Source: Flagellimonas alvinocaridis (GTDB taxonomy: Bacteria > Bacteroidota > Bacteroidia > Flavobacteriales > Flavobacteriaceae). Taken from it: 64,000 nt of DNA. Positions 52,934 to 60,117 of the stretch are shown piece by piece. The stretch's first letter is position 1. Each line of letters opens with the position of its first letter. The position numbers were made by a program, and so were the translations under genes. Where the stretch lies: NCBI RefSeq assembly GCF_004916895.1, contig NZ_SNTZ01000010.1:46-64045 (forward strand), in the 5' to 3' direction. The notes below the pieces were generated by a model. The model made no database searches, had not been told where the DNA came from, and saw nothing but the letters and a program-made list of their open reading frames with translations.

Positions 52934-52966
52934 TTGATAATCTTCTTGAAAGGCGACTTATATTTG
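52934..52966 (+). promoter_or_regulatory. Promoter of the proline dehydrogenase gene
   Basis: TTG (52934-52936), 22-base spacer, TATATTTG (52959-52966). Both halves of the phylum's promoter are present within accepted spacing; initiation near 52972 gives a leader of about 17 bases to ATG 52989. Confidence 0.55.
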
Positions 52967-52988
52967 GATCTTTAAAAGATTGCCAAAA

Positions 52989-54161
52989 ATGCGACCAAAT
53001 TTTGAGAATACCGCAATAGCTTTTGAGCTAAAATCGGACTCCCAACTAGAAAGGGCCTACTTTTTATTCAAAATGATTGCCAATGAACCCTTGGTTAGAA
53101 TCGGGACCGCTGTGACCAACTTTGCCATAAAGGCGCACTTGCCCGTAGAAGGCCTCATCCGGGCCACGGTGTTCGATCATTTTTGTGGTGGGGTCAGTGA
53201 AAAAGACTGTCTTCGGGTAATAGATAGAATGTATGGTAATGGTGTTTGCTCCATTTTGGACTATTCCGCAGAGGGAAAGGAAGTGGACAATCAATTTGAT
53301 TTTGCCCTGGAAAAGACTTTGGAGATTCTCTCATTTGTAAAGGAGAAGGATGCCATTCCATTTGCCGTATTCAAGCCAACTGGTTTTGGTCGATTTAAAC
53401 TCTATGAAAAGGTAAGTGCCGGGGAAAAATTAACGGAAAAGGAAACTGCGGAATGGGGTAGGATCATTGATCGATTTGAAAAAGTCTGTAAAAAAGCACA
53501 CGAACTGGAAGTAGGTCTTTTAATTGATGCTGAGGAAAGTTGGATGCAAGACGCTGCAGATGATTTGGTATTGCAAATGATGCGCAAATACAACAAAGAG
53601 AAGACCATTGTTTACAACACTTTCCAAATGTACCGGTGGGACCGAATGGATTATTTAAAGCAATTATATGATCTGGCGGCAAAGGAAGGTTTTACGATTG
53701 GGGCAAAAGTGGTTCGCGGAGCCTATATGGAAAAAGAGAATGAGCGAGCACAAGAAAAGGGATATGAGAGTCCAATTTGCAAGTCCAAACAGGAAACGGA
53801 CAATAATTTTAATGATGGGATTGCCTATTGCATGCAGCACTTGGACCGCATCACCATATTCGCTGGAACCCATAACGAGGCTAGTTGCCATAAGCTAATC
53901 GACTTGATGGAAGAGAAAAACCTTGATTCTTCCGATCAGAGTATTTGGTTTGGGCAGCTTTTTGGGATGAGCGATCATATTACATACAATTTGGCCAAGG
54001 AAGGGTACAATGCTGTAAAATATGTTCCTTATGGGCCCGTAAAGGATGTAATGCCCTATCTTATCCGAAGAGCTGAGGAGAACACATCCGTGGCTGGCCA
54101 GACCTCCAGGGAGCTGGTACTTATCCAAAAGGAACGAAAACGCAGGAAGTTGGATTCGTGA
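52989..54161 (+). CDS. Proline dehydrogenase
   Basis: 390 residues from ATG 52989 (an upstream TTG is not used). The monofunctional PRODH barrel is recognisable: IDAEESWMQDAADDL, VYNTFQMYRW, and the C-terminal YLIRRAEENTSV, whose two arginines bind the proline carboxylate. FAD enzyme converting proline to pyrroline-5-carboxylate and passing electrons to the quinone pool. The second step (P5C dehydrogenase) is not adjacent. Confidence 0.95.
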   Translation: MRPNFENTAIAFELKSDSQLERAYFLFKMIANEPLVRIGTAVTNFAIKAHLPVEGLIRATVFDHFCGGVSEKDCLRVIDRMYGNGVCSILDYSAEGKEVDNQFDFALEKTLEILSFVKEKDAIPFAVFKPTGFGRFKLYEKVSAGEKLTEKETAEWGRIIDRFEKVCKKAHELEVGLLIDAEESWMQDAADDLVLQMMRKYNKEKTIVYNTFQMYRWDRMDYLKQLYDLAAKEGFTIGAKVVRGAYMEKENERAQEKGYESPICKSKQETDNNFNDGIAYCMQHLDRITIFAGTHNEASCHKLIDLMEEKNLDSSDQSIWFGQLFGMSDHITYNLAKEGYNAVKYVPYGPVKDVMPYLIRRAEENTSVAGQTSRELVLIQKERKRRKLDS

Positions 54162-54470
54162 GTAGAGTCATTTTTATTTTAGTCTAGAAAATTTTCATTA
54201 CACTTTCCGATTACAAAATTTCCAATTCAAATGGATTTATAAATTGAATGCGCAATTTATAAATTGACAAAAAGTAGATTTTGGAGGTTTAATCCATTCG
54301 TAGACATTTATTCCATTAGATGTATTGACAATTGTTTTTCCCAATTATTAAGATTTTGAAAAGGGGAAGCAAAAGTACTTGTGTTTAATCCATTTTGGGA
54401 CTTTTGAGACCACTCAAAGTAGTACTTACAATATGTTGTGATAACATGTCAAACTATAAAACTGTACAGA
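54162..54470. promoter_or_regulatory. AT-rich gene-free region upstream of the C10 protease, with repeats
   Basis: No gene is seen. ATTTATAAATTGA occurs at 54235-54247 and again at 54255-54267 (period 20). The inner AATTTATAAATT is a 12-bp palindrome. GTTTAATCCATT occurs at 54287-54298 and 54383-54394. AAGTACTT (54373-54380) and ATGTTGTGATAACAT (54433-54447) are short inverted repeats. I infer a control region for the C10 protease operon; no convincing TAnnTTTG box was found. Confidence 0.5.
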
Positions 54471-55715
54471 ATGAGAAAACTTATCTACTTTTTAACAACA
54501 CTAAGTGTCATACCATTCGTTGCTTCTTGTTCCAATAATTTTGATTTAGATTCCAAAAATCATGAACATATAAAGTCAACCAATGATGAAATTCTAGTAG
54601 AAGATTGGTCTGACGATATTTATTTTATTTCCTATAAAGAAGCTGAGCTAATAGCCAATACATTGGTTTTTGAGGTTTTCGATTCAAAAACTGGTAAAAC
54701 TGGGTTTTCGAGTAAAAAAGTTAGAAATAAAAGGACTGTTCCAGATAAAAATAACAAATCCGCTTATCACATAATCAATTATGAAGAAGGTGGTTTCGTG
54801 GTAATTTCAGGTGACAAAAGAGAACAACCCATATTGGCATTCTCTGATGATGGTACTTTTAATTTTGCTGAAGAAATGCTGCCTGCCGGGGTTATAAGTT
54901 GGTTGGACAACACTGCTTCGGTTATTGGGAAGATTCGTGAAGAATCTATAGAAGTGGTAAATGATATTGAGAAAAGTTATGATACTACATCTATCTACAA
55001 CACCCCATGTGAAATGCAGAAAGCATTGGGCAATATATTGGCTTCCAAATGTGGTGATGGAGATTGTCAAAACCAATATTGGAATTATGGCCCGTACATA
55101 AATGCGCAATGGAATCAATGGTATGGTTTTAACAATACCCTAGACAATATAGGATGCAATAGCATAGGTGGAAGGCCTCCGTCTGGATGTGTGGCCACTG
55201 CAATTGGCCAGGTAATGAGGTATCATCAACATCCAGATAGTTATAATTGGGCGGCCATGCCATTGACGAATTCTGGTTCTAACTCGGTTTCACAATTATT
55301 AGAGGATATTGGAAATGCTGTCAACATGGATTATTCCTGTGATGGCTCAGGAGCTGAAACTTCTGATGGGGCAACAGCATTAAGAAATACATTCGGGTAT
55401 TCCACTGCCTCATTTGGCAATTGGAACCATACAACCACAAAAAGTGAAATACTTGCAAGTAGGCCAGTAATATTGGCAGGACATACAGATAAAAGCTGTT
55501 TTTTATGGTGGTGTGGGTATCAAAATGGTCATGCCTGGGTCTGTGAGGGCTATAGGTCCACTTTTTATTGCGAAATTGGTGTTCAAACGACTCATTATTA
55601 TATGAATTGGGGATGGGGAGGAACTTATAACGGATATTATGCTTACAATGGTTGGAAGCCTAATGGGTACGATTTCAAATACAATAAGAGGATGATTTAT
55701 AATATAAAACCATAA
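54471..55715 (+). CDS. C10-family (streptopain-like) cysteine protease, lipoprotein
   Basis: 414 residues from ATG 54471; an in-frame GTG at 54438 gives no sensible signal. Lipobox VASC has Cys20. Residues about 45-150 form a Spi-type prodomain (KEAELIANTLVFEVFDSKTG, YEEGGFVVISGDKREQPILAFSD). The catalytic core has nucleophile Cys240 in PPSGCVATA, His354 in NGHAWVCEGY and Asn379 in YYMNWGWGG, a complete C10 dyad with Asn/Trp support. Such enzymes (streptopain, Bfp proteases of Bacteroides) are exported, auto-processed virulence or nutrition proteases. A small lipoprotein gene begins four bases after its stop. Sampled DNA is about 33% G+C. Confidence 0.92.
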   Translation: MRKLIYFLTTLSVIPFVASCSNNFDLDSKNHEHIKSTNDEILVEDWSDDIYFISYKEAELIANTLVFEVFDSKTGKTGFSSKKVRNKRTVPDKNNKSAYHIINYEEGGFVVISGDKREQPILAFSDDGTFNFAEEMLPAGVISWLDNTASVIGKIREESIEVVNDIEKSYDTTSIYNTPCEMQKALGNILASKCGDGDCQNQYWNYGPYINAQWNQWYGFNNTLDNIGCNSIGGRPPSGCVATAIGQVMRYHQHPDSYNWAAMPLTNSGSNSVSQLLEDIGNAVNMDYSCDGSGAETSDGATALRNTFGYSTASFGNWNHTTTKSEILASRPVILAGHTDKSCFLWWCGYQNGHAWVCEGYRSTFYCEIGVQTTHYYMNWGWGGTYNGYYAYNGWKPNGYDFKYNKRMIYNIKP

Positions 55716-55719
55716 TTTT

Positions 55720-56208
55720 ATGAAACTAACAACATTCTTTTTGGCTTTTTTCGTCCTATTGGGATGCAATAATTCTGATGATAATAGTGGCGAAAGTGTA
55801 AATCTAGGTGATATACTGTTTAGATTTAATCTTGAAGATTCTTCAGGCAGAGATTTGTTAAACCCTTCTATCGAAGGAACCTTGAATACCAATTCAATTG
55901 CCCTATACGAAAAGATAAACGGAGAATACGTGCTTTTTGAAAATGACCAACTGGCCTACCCTAGAGGTTATTTGATTGATTTGACTGATGGAAAATACTG
56001 GTTTACCCCTTACTATTCAGACCATAGGCCTTATAAACATGAGCTGAGGATAGATTGGGGAAATGAGGAATCAGATTTCATCGTAGTCAACCTCGTTGAC
56101 GGAGATGGGGACTGGAAGGTTGCTACACAAGTCATTTATAACGATATCTTGGTTTGGAGTGAAAATATAAATCCAAGCGGAAGGTTTTTCACCGTGGTAA
56201 AAGATTAG
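55720..56208 (+). CDS. Small lipoprotein partnered with the C10 protease
   Basis: 162 residues. Signal peptide and lipobox LLGC (Cys16), then a Ser/Asn/Asp linker and a compact beta-rich domain (IALYEKINGEYVLFEND; YWFTPYYSDHRPYKHELRIDWG; WKVATQVIYNDILVWSENINPSGRFF). Spacing of four bases from the protease strongly suggests co-translation. In Streptococcus and Bacteroides, C10 proteases are encoded beside dedicated inhibitors; an inhibitor or immunity/anchoring role is inferred, not demonstrated by sequence, and its sequence does not obviously look like the prodomain. Confidence 0.85.
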   Translation: MKLTTFFLAFFVLLGCNNSDDNSGESVNLGDILFRFNLEDSSGRDLLNPSIEGTLNTNSIALYEKINGEYVLFENDQLAYPRGYLIDLTDGKYWFTPYYSDHRPYKHELRIDWGNEESDFIVVNLVDGDGDWKVATQVIYNDILVWSENINPSGRFFTVVKD

Positions 56209-56225
56209 TTCTTCCTGTAGGCTTG

Positions 56226-56256
56226 TCTAGATAATAAATTCTAGATGATCTTTTTT
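56226..56256 (+). terminator. Weak candidate terminator after the C10 operon
   Basis: TCTAGA (56226-56231) and TCTAGA (56240-56245) can pair around an 8-base loop; T6 follows at 56251-56256. Stem is short and AT-rich, so only a weak call. Beyond it to 56470 no gene is seen. Confidence 0.35.
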
Positions 56257-56470
56257 GACTTGGTTTGAGGGGAATTGATGATTAGAAAAAGTGCAAGAAG
56301 ATGAAAGGTTGATGTCTTAAGTATCATTTTTCTTTCTGAAACCATCGTTTTACTCCATGTTAAATTCAATCAACTTTTGTTAAAAGACATACTATATCAG
56401 TCTTTTAAGGGTAATAATTGAACGTACATGCATACTTTACTTATAAATACTTTTAATGGTCTTTTTTAGT

Positions 56471-56965
56471 CTATTGCATGTTTTTTCTGAATTCTTGTTC
56501 AATCATCTTTCTAAAAAATATTCCCGGAGTGGTTCCGGTTTTATTTTTAAATGCTTTTGTAAATACCGTCAATGAATTAAAACCATACATTTCAGCAATC
56601 TGAATCATGGATTTTGTTTTAAGCATTTCAGGGTTTTGTTGTAAATGGTCTATGGCATAGGCAATTCTAACCCCTTTCAGGTAACTTGCAAAATTTTGCT
56701 TCTTATAAACATTTATTGCTTTGGATAGATAAGCACTGTTAGTGTTCAATGTTTTTGCTAAAGATCTCTGGGTAATACGGCTATCCAAAAATCCGTTTTG
56801 AGTTTCCCAATATTCAACTTTATCTAAAATATCTTCAAGAATTTCTCTTTTAACTTTGTAATTCTGTTGTATTATATGGTCAGAAGAGGTAGAAATTTTC
56901 TCTTGGGTAGCTTTTACTACTCCATAACCAATTAAGACAAATCCAATCAACAGAAAGAAAAGCAT
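56471..56965 (-). CDS. Membrane-tethered AraC-type regulator, probably truncated
   Basis: 164 residues. A single hydrophobic segment (LFFLLIGFVLIGYGVV, residues 2-17) precedes a short linker and an AraC-type DNA-binding domain (about 65-155): SLAKTLNTNSAYLSKAINVYKK and MIQIAEMYGFNSLTVFTKAFKNKTGTTPGIFFRK. In many flavobacteria such a TM plus AraC tail is the C-terminal part of a larger protein with N-terminal TPR repeats; here the frame has a stop directly upstream, so the sensor half seems absent. It may still act as a regulator. Direct repeats upstream (57022-57054) are candidate binding sites. Confidence 0.82.
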   Translation of the reverse strand: MLFFLLIGFVLIGYGVVKATQEKISTSSDHIIQQNYKVKREILEDILDKVEYWETQNGFLDSRITQRSLAKTLNTNSAYLSKAINVYKKQNFASYLKGVRIAYAIDHLQQNPEMLKTKSMIQIAEMYGFNSLTVFTKAFKNKTGTTPGIFFRKMIEQEFRKNMQ

Positions 56966-57021
56966 ATAAATCTTCAGTTTTAATCAGAAATATAATACTT
57001 CTTTGATGTGATTAGCCTACA

Positions 57022-57054
57022 AATTGACGAATGCCCCTTTCGAATTGATGAATG
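57022..57054. promoter_or_regulatory. Direct-repeat operator upstream of the AraC-type gene
   Basis: AATTGACGAATG (57022-57033) and AATTGATGAATG (57043-57054) differ by one base and have a 21-bp period, two helical turns, as AraC dimers often bind. ATGGAAG/CTTCCAT (57088-57111) is a further inverted repeat nearby. A similar motif lies before the adhesin and the C10 protease. Confidence 0.6.
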
Positions 57055-57143
57055 GAAAAAATAAAACTTTCATCATCCAAATACAATATGGAAGCAACGC
57101 AAGTCTTCCATGGGGAGTATTTGAGTAATTGATAAAGAGAATA

Positions 57144-57500
57144 CTATTGCCTAATACTTTCAACTACAATTTTATCCGCACAATTTTGTGCTTTTAAAAC
57201 CTTACCTTCATTCTCTATGAAATAGGTTTTACAAGGCTCAGATTTGGTGTCGCTGTTGCCAAAATCTATATCGCCATCCGTTAAAAAAGCCTTTACAAGT
57301 AACGTATCCCTGAACTGTTCAGGTAGATTTTCATCAAAAACCAAGGCTTTGGACCGCATGTCCTTGAGCACCCTGCAATTGGGGAAGTAACAAAATTCTA
57401 TTCCCTCTTCACCCGATTTTTTCTTCAGAAAAAAAACCAAAAATACAATCCCAATGGACAGTCCTACCAAGTACCATCCCAAACGCCGTAAAAAAGCCAT
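57144..57500 (-). CDS. DUF4258-type membrane-anchored protein
   Basis: 118 residues. One N-terminal helix (RRLGWYLVGLSIGIVFLVFFLK) then a Cys-containing domain (EFCYFPNCRVLKDMR, EPCKTYF, QNCADKIV) resembling DUF4258. Cysteine pairs suggest periplasmic disulfides. It starts five bases before the ald stop, on the same strand; this ald-DUF4258 pairing is one I recall from flavobacteria. Confidence 0.83.
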   Translation of the reverse strand: MAFLRRLGWYLVGLSIGIVFLVFFLKKKSGEEGIEFCYFPNCRVLKDMRSKALVFDENLPEQFRDTLLVKAFLTDGDIDFGNSDTKSEPCKTYFIENEGKVLKAQNCADKIVVESIRQ

Positions 57501-57505
57501 CCGTC

Positions 57506-58705
57506 TTAGAAAATCAGAAAATTAATATCACTATAGTTTAGGCCAAACCAGTCCCCAACAGATTTATTGGTCAAAATACCGTGGTACATGTAAAGCCCGT
57601 TTCGCAATCCCTTATCAAAATGCAAGGAATGTTCCAACCCACCGTCTTCGCCAATTTTCAACAAATACGGTGTAAATATATTACTTATGGAAATGGAAGA
57701 GGTTCGCGGATAACGAGAAGGTATATTGGGCACACCGTAATGGATCACCCCAAATTTTTCGATTGTGGGTTTATTATGTGTTGTTACCTCAGAAGTCTCA
57801 AAACAACCGCCCATATCAATACTCACATCTATGACCACGGCGCCTTTTTTCATGTTTTCCACCATGGAACTGGACACTACAACCGGGGAGCGATTTTTGC
57901 CACGGGTAGCCCCAATGGCCACATCGCAACGCTTTAATGCCTTAATAAGGTTTTTTGGTTGAATGGTAGAAGTATATACGGTTCTATTAAGGTTGGTTTG
58001 AAGCTTTCGCAGCTTGGTGATCGAATTATCGAACACCTTAATATTGGCACCCAACCCCAAGGCAGACCTGGCGGCAAACTCCCCAACCGTACCGGCACCT
58101 ATAATAACCACTTCAACAGGAGGGACCCCGCTGATGTTGCCCAGCATAAGCCCGTTTCCCTTGTTGGTGGTTGCCATGAGTTCCGATGCTATTAAAATGG
58201 AAGAAATCCCTGCTATCTCGCTTAATGAGCGTACCGCTGGATAATTTCCATCCTCATCCCTTATATATTCGAAGGCAATGGCGGTAAGTCTTTTCTTGGC
58301 CATGGCCTCAAAATATTCTTTACGCTGTGTCTTTATCTGCAAAGCAGAAATTACAATGGTCTGAGGGTTCAGAAAATCAATTTCAGAAAGTGAAGGTGGC
58401 TCCACCTTAAGAATAATGGGACAAGAGAAGACTTTTTTGGTATCTCGGGTAATTTCCGCACCGGCATTGGTATAATCTATGTCCAAAAAGTTGGCGCCAT
58501 TTCCTGCACCGGACTCAATTAAGACCCTATGCCCGTTGGCAACTAGAGCATTTACAGCATCAGGGGTGAGGCAAACCCGTTTTTCTTGATATTGGTTTTC
58601 CTTTGGGATGCCAATATACAGTTCGCCCTTCTGTTTAAGAACCTCCAGAGTTTCTTCCTGGGGCAGTAATTGTTGTTTGCTAAAAGGGGACGATGGTTGG
58701 TTCAT
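57506..58705 (-). CDS. ald: Alanine dehydrogenase
   Basis: 399 residues. N-terminal GIPKENQYQEKRVCLTPDAVNAL with catalytic Lys and Glu, and NAD-binding VVIIGAGTVGEFAARSALGLGANIKVFDN. C-terminal GVPNIPSRYPRTSSISISN is recognisable. NAD-dependent alanine-pyruvate interconversion. About 30 residues longer than E. coli-type Ald at the N terminus; I keep ATG 58705. Confidence 0.93.
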   Translation of the reverse strand: MNQPSSPFSKQQLLPQEETLEVLKQKGELYIGIPKENQYQEKRVCLTPDAVNALVANGHRVLIESGAGNGANFLDIDYTNAGAEITRDTKKVFSCPIILKVEPPSLSEIDFLNPQTIVISALQIKTQRKEYFEAMAKKRLTAIAFEYIRDEDGNYPAVRSLSEIAGISSILIASELMATTNKGNGLMLGNISGVPPVEVVIIGAGTVGEFAARSALGLGANIKVFDNSITKLRKLQTNLNRTVYTSTIQPKNLIKALKRCDVAIGATRGKNRSPVVVSSSMVENMKKGAVVIDVSIDMGGCFETSEVTTHNKPTIEKFGVIHYGVPNIPSRYPRTSSISISNIFTPYLLKIGEDGGLEHSLHFDKGLRNGLYMYHGILTNKSVGDWFGLNYSDINFLIF

Positions 58706-58747
58706 AGAAAGTAAATCTGAGTATCATGCCATGGCAATCAAACAAAT

Positions 58748-59290
58748 TTACATTTTTTTTGAAAGGGTCTTCTGGCGTTGTTCCAGTTTCTCTCTTTCTT
58801 TTCGCAGCTCTTCCTTTTCCTTCAAAACTTGGAGTTCGGCATCCATGGCATCCAAATCAATACCATGAACGTGTTTATCTACCAACTTGACCCTGATAAA
58901 ATATACAATGGGAGTCACAACCATGGTAACGGCCACTACGTACATGACCTCATTCTCATCCACAATATTGGAATCGAAGGTAAGTACGGCAAACAGCTGA
59001 AAGCTGTACATGGAAATTGGGATCAGAATGGCATAGTACCACCAATTTTTGCATGTTACGAACCATACCACCAATAGTAATAATGGAACAATTTTGTTGA
59101 AATAATAATAAAAGGCTTCCCCGACATCATCAAATCCATTGGTGCCAAACTCGATGCCCAAAACAGACCATGTTTCAGCGCCTTCCGGCATGTATTTGTA
59201 CCAGTAGAATAAGATGGGGGTTACTGCGATCAGAAAAGCAAAAGCGCCTTCCATGATCAGTTTCTTACGGATACTTTTTTTGTCACTCAT
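58748..59290 (-). CDS. Membrane protein with C-terminal coiled coil, unknown function
   Basis: 180 residues from ATG 59290. About four membrane helices (AFAFLIAVTPILFYWYKYM; IVPLLLLVVWFVTC; WYYAILIPISMYSFQLFAVLTF; VMYVVAVTMVVTPIVYFIRV), followed by a charged coiled coil (about 145-178, rich in Glu, Lys and Arg). Cytoplasmic tail. No family recognised. Confidence 0.8.
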   Translation of the reverse strand: MSDKKSIRKKLIMEGAFAFLIAVTPILFYWYKYMPEGAETWSVLGIEFGTNGFDDVGEAFYYYFNKIVPLLLLVVWFVTCKNWWYYAILIPISMYSFQLFAVLTFDSNIVDENEVMYVVAVTMVVTPIVYFIRVKLVDKHVHGIDLDAMDAELQVLKEKEELRKEREKLEQRQKTLSKKM

Positions 59291-59324
59291 CACTCATGAT
59301 AACATAAAAAAGCTGATTTTATTG

Positions 59325-59361
59325 CAAAAAAAAATGGCCCTACCGTAAAATAGGACCATTT
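59325..59361 (-). terminator. Terminator after the 43-aa peptide gene
   Basis: On the minus strand the sequence around 59351-59361 pairs with 59332-59342 (AAATGG-CCTA type stem with one mismatch), followed by a T9 run ending near 59325. It lies 26 bases after the small gene's stop. Confidence 0.75.
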
Positions 59362-59387
59362 GTACTTAAGTAAAGATCGGAAAAAAA

Positions 59388-59519
59388 TTACAGCTTTCTA
59401 ATCTTAGACTTCTCGATACTAGTAGTTTGATTTTTGTCCAAATCAACTGTAGCTACTGCAACAGTCATAGCCAAAAAGGCAACACCTAGTAATCCAAAAA
59501 AAACTTTTTTAGTGTTCAT
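59388..59519 (-). CDS. Short exported or membrane peptide (43 aa)
   Basis: ATG 59519 to TAA 59388: 43 residues with a basic start (MNTKKVFFG), a hydrophobic segment (LLGVAFLAMTVAVATV) and a short polar tail (DLDKNQTTSIEKSKIRKL). A -7 box lies 43 bases upstream and a strong terminator follows, so it looks like an independent small gene. The signal-like segment with A-x-A suggests export. I recall similar short peptides in flavobacteria with no known role. Confidence 0.7.
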   Translation of the reverse strand: MNTKKVFFGLLGVAFLAMTVAVATVDLDKNQTTSIEKSKIRKL

Positions 59520-59561
59520 CGTAAAAGAGTTTTTGGTTAATAAATGAATTCATCTACAAGA

Positions 59562-59569
59562 CAAATGTA
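59562..59569 (-). promoter_or_regulatory. -7 element of the 43-aa peptide gene
   Basis: On the minus strand TACATTTG fits TAnnTTTG; initiation near 59556 gives a leader of about 36 bases. The same TACATTTG word occurs in the XRE operator cluster. Confidence 0.5.
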
Positions 59570-59694
59570 GGAAAATATTTCAACTTCACCTACACTTCAT
59601 CGATAAAAGTGGCATTTTAACGTAAAAAAAATACACTTCAACGATTCGTCGATGTTTTGATAAATGTATTGCTTGAAGATAAACGGATTGTCCG

Positions 59695-60111
59695 TTAACA
59701 AACATTTAACTCGATTGAACGTGTATTTTCATCGACAAAATGCAGGAAAATGGATACAGCATCTTCTGGCAGGAGGGATGAGATTTTTTCTGGCCATTCC
59801 ATGAAAAGCCAGGCAGAAGAACCTAGGTAGTCTTCCAGTCCCATATCCAAAGCTTCGGACTCATCATTTAATCGATAAAAATCAAAATGATAGGCCAAAA
59901 GTTTTCCATGGACGTCACTATACTCGTTTACAAGACCAAAAGTAGGACTGCTGCCAGCATCTTTGGCGCCTAATTCTTTCAACAAGGTCTTGATCAAGGT
60001 AGTTTTGCCAGCTCCCATTTGTCCGTAAAAACACAGCGTCTTATTGGGAACGGCCTTAATGAGCTGTTGTGCCACCTTTTGGATCTCTGATAATTGGAAG
60101 GTAATTTTCAA
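59695..60111 (-). CDS. tsaE: tRNA threonylcarbamoyladenosine biosynthesis protein TsaE
   Basis: 138 residues. Walker A GQMGAGKTT (residues 30-38), then SSPTFGLVNEYS and HFDFYRLNDESEALDMGLEDYL, the TsaE signature. ATPase that helps TsaBD form N6-threonylcarbamoyladenosine at A37 of tRNAs. The start codon is TTG at 60111, six bases after porX; no suitable ATG is nearby. Co-transcribed with porX, as I recall for flavobacteria. Confidence 0.94.
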   Translation of the reverse strand: MKITFQLSEIQKVAQQLIKAVPNKTLCFYGQMGAGKTTLIKTLLKELGAKDAGSSPTFGLVNEYSDVHGKLLAYHFDFYRLNDESEALDMGLEDYLGSSAWLFMEWPEKISSLLPEDAVSIFLHFVDENTRSIELNVC

Positions 60112-60117
60112 TTCAGT

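Noticed and set aside
54438-54470. Upstream GTG start for the C10 protease
   Set aside because: It puts eleven extra residues before the signal peptide; ATG 54471 gives a clean lipoprotein signal.
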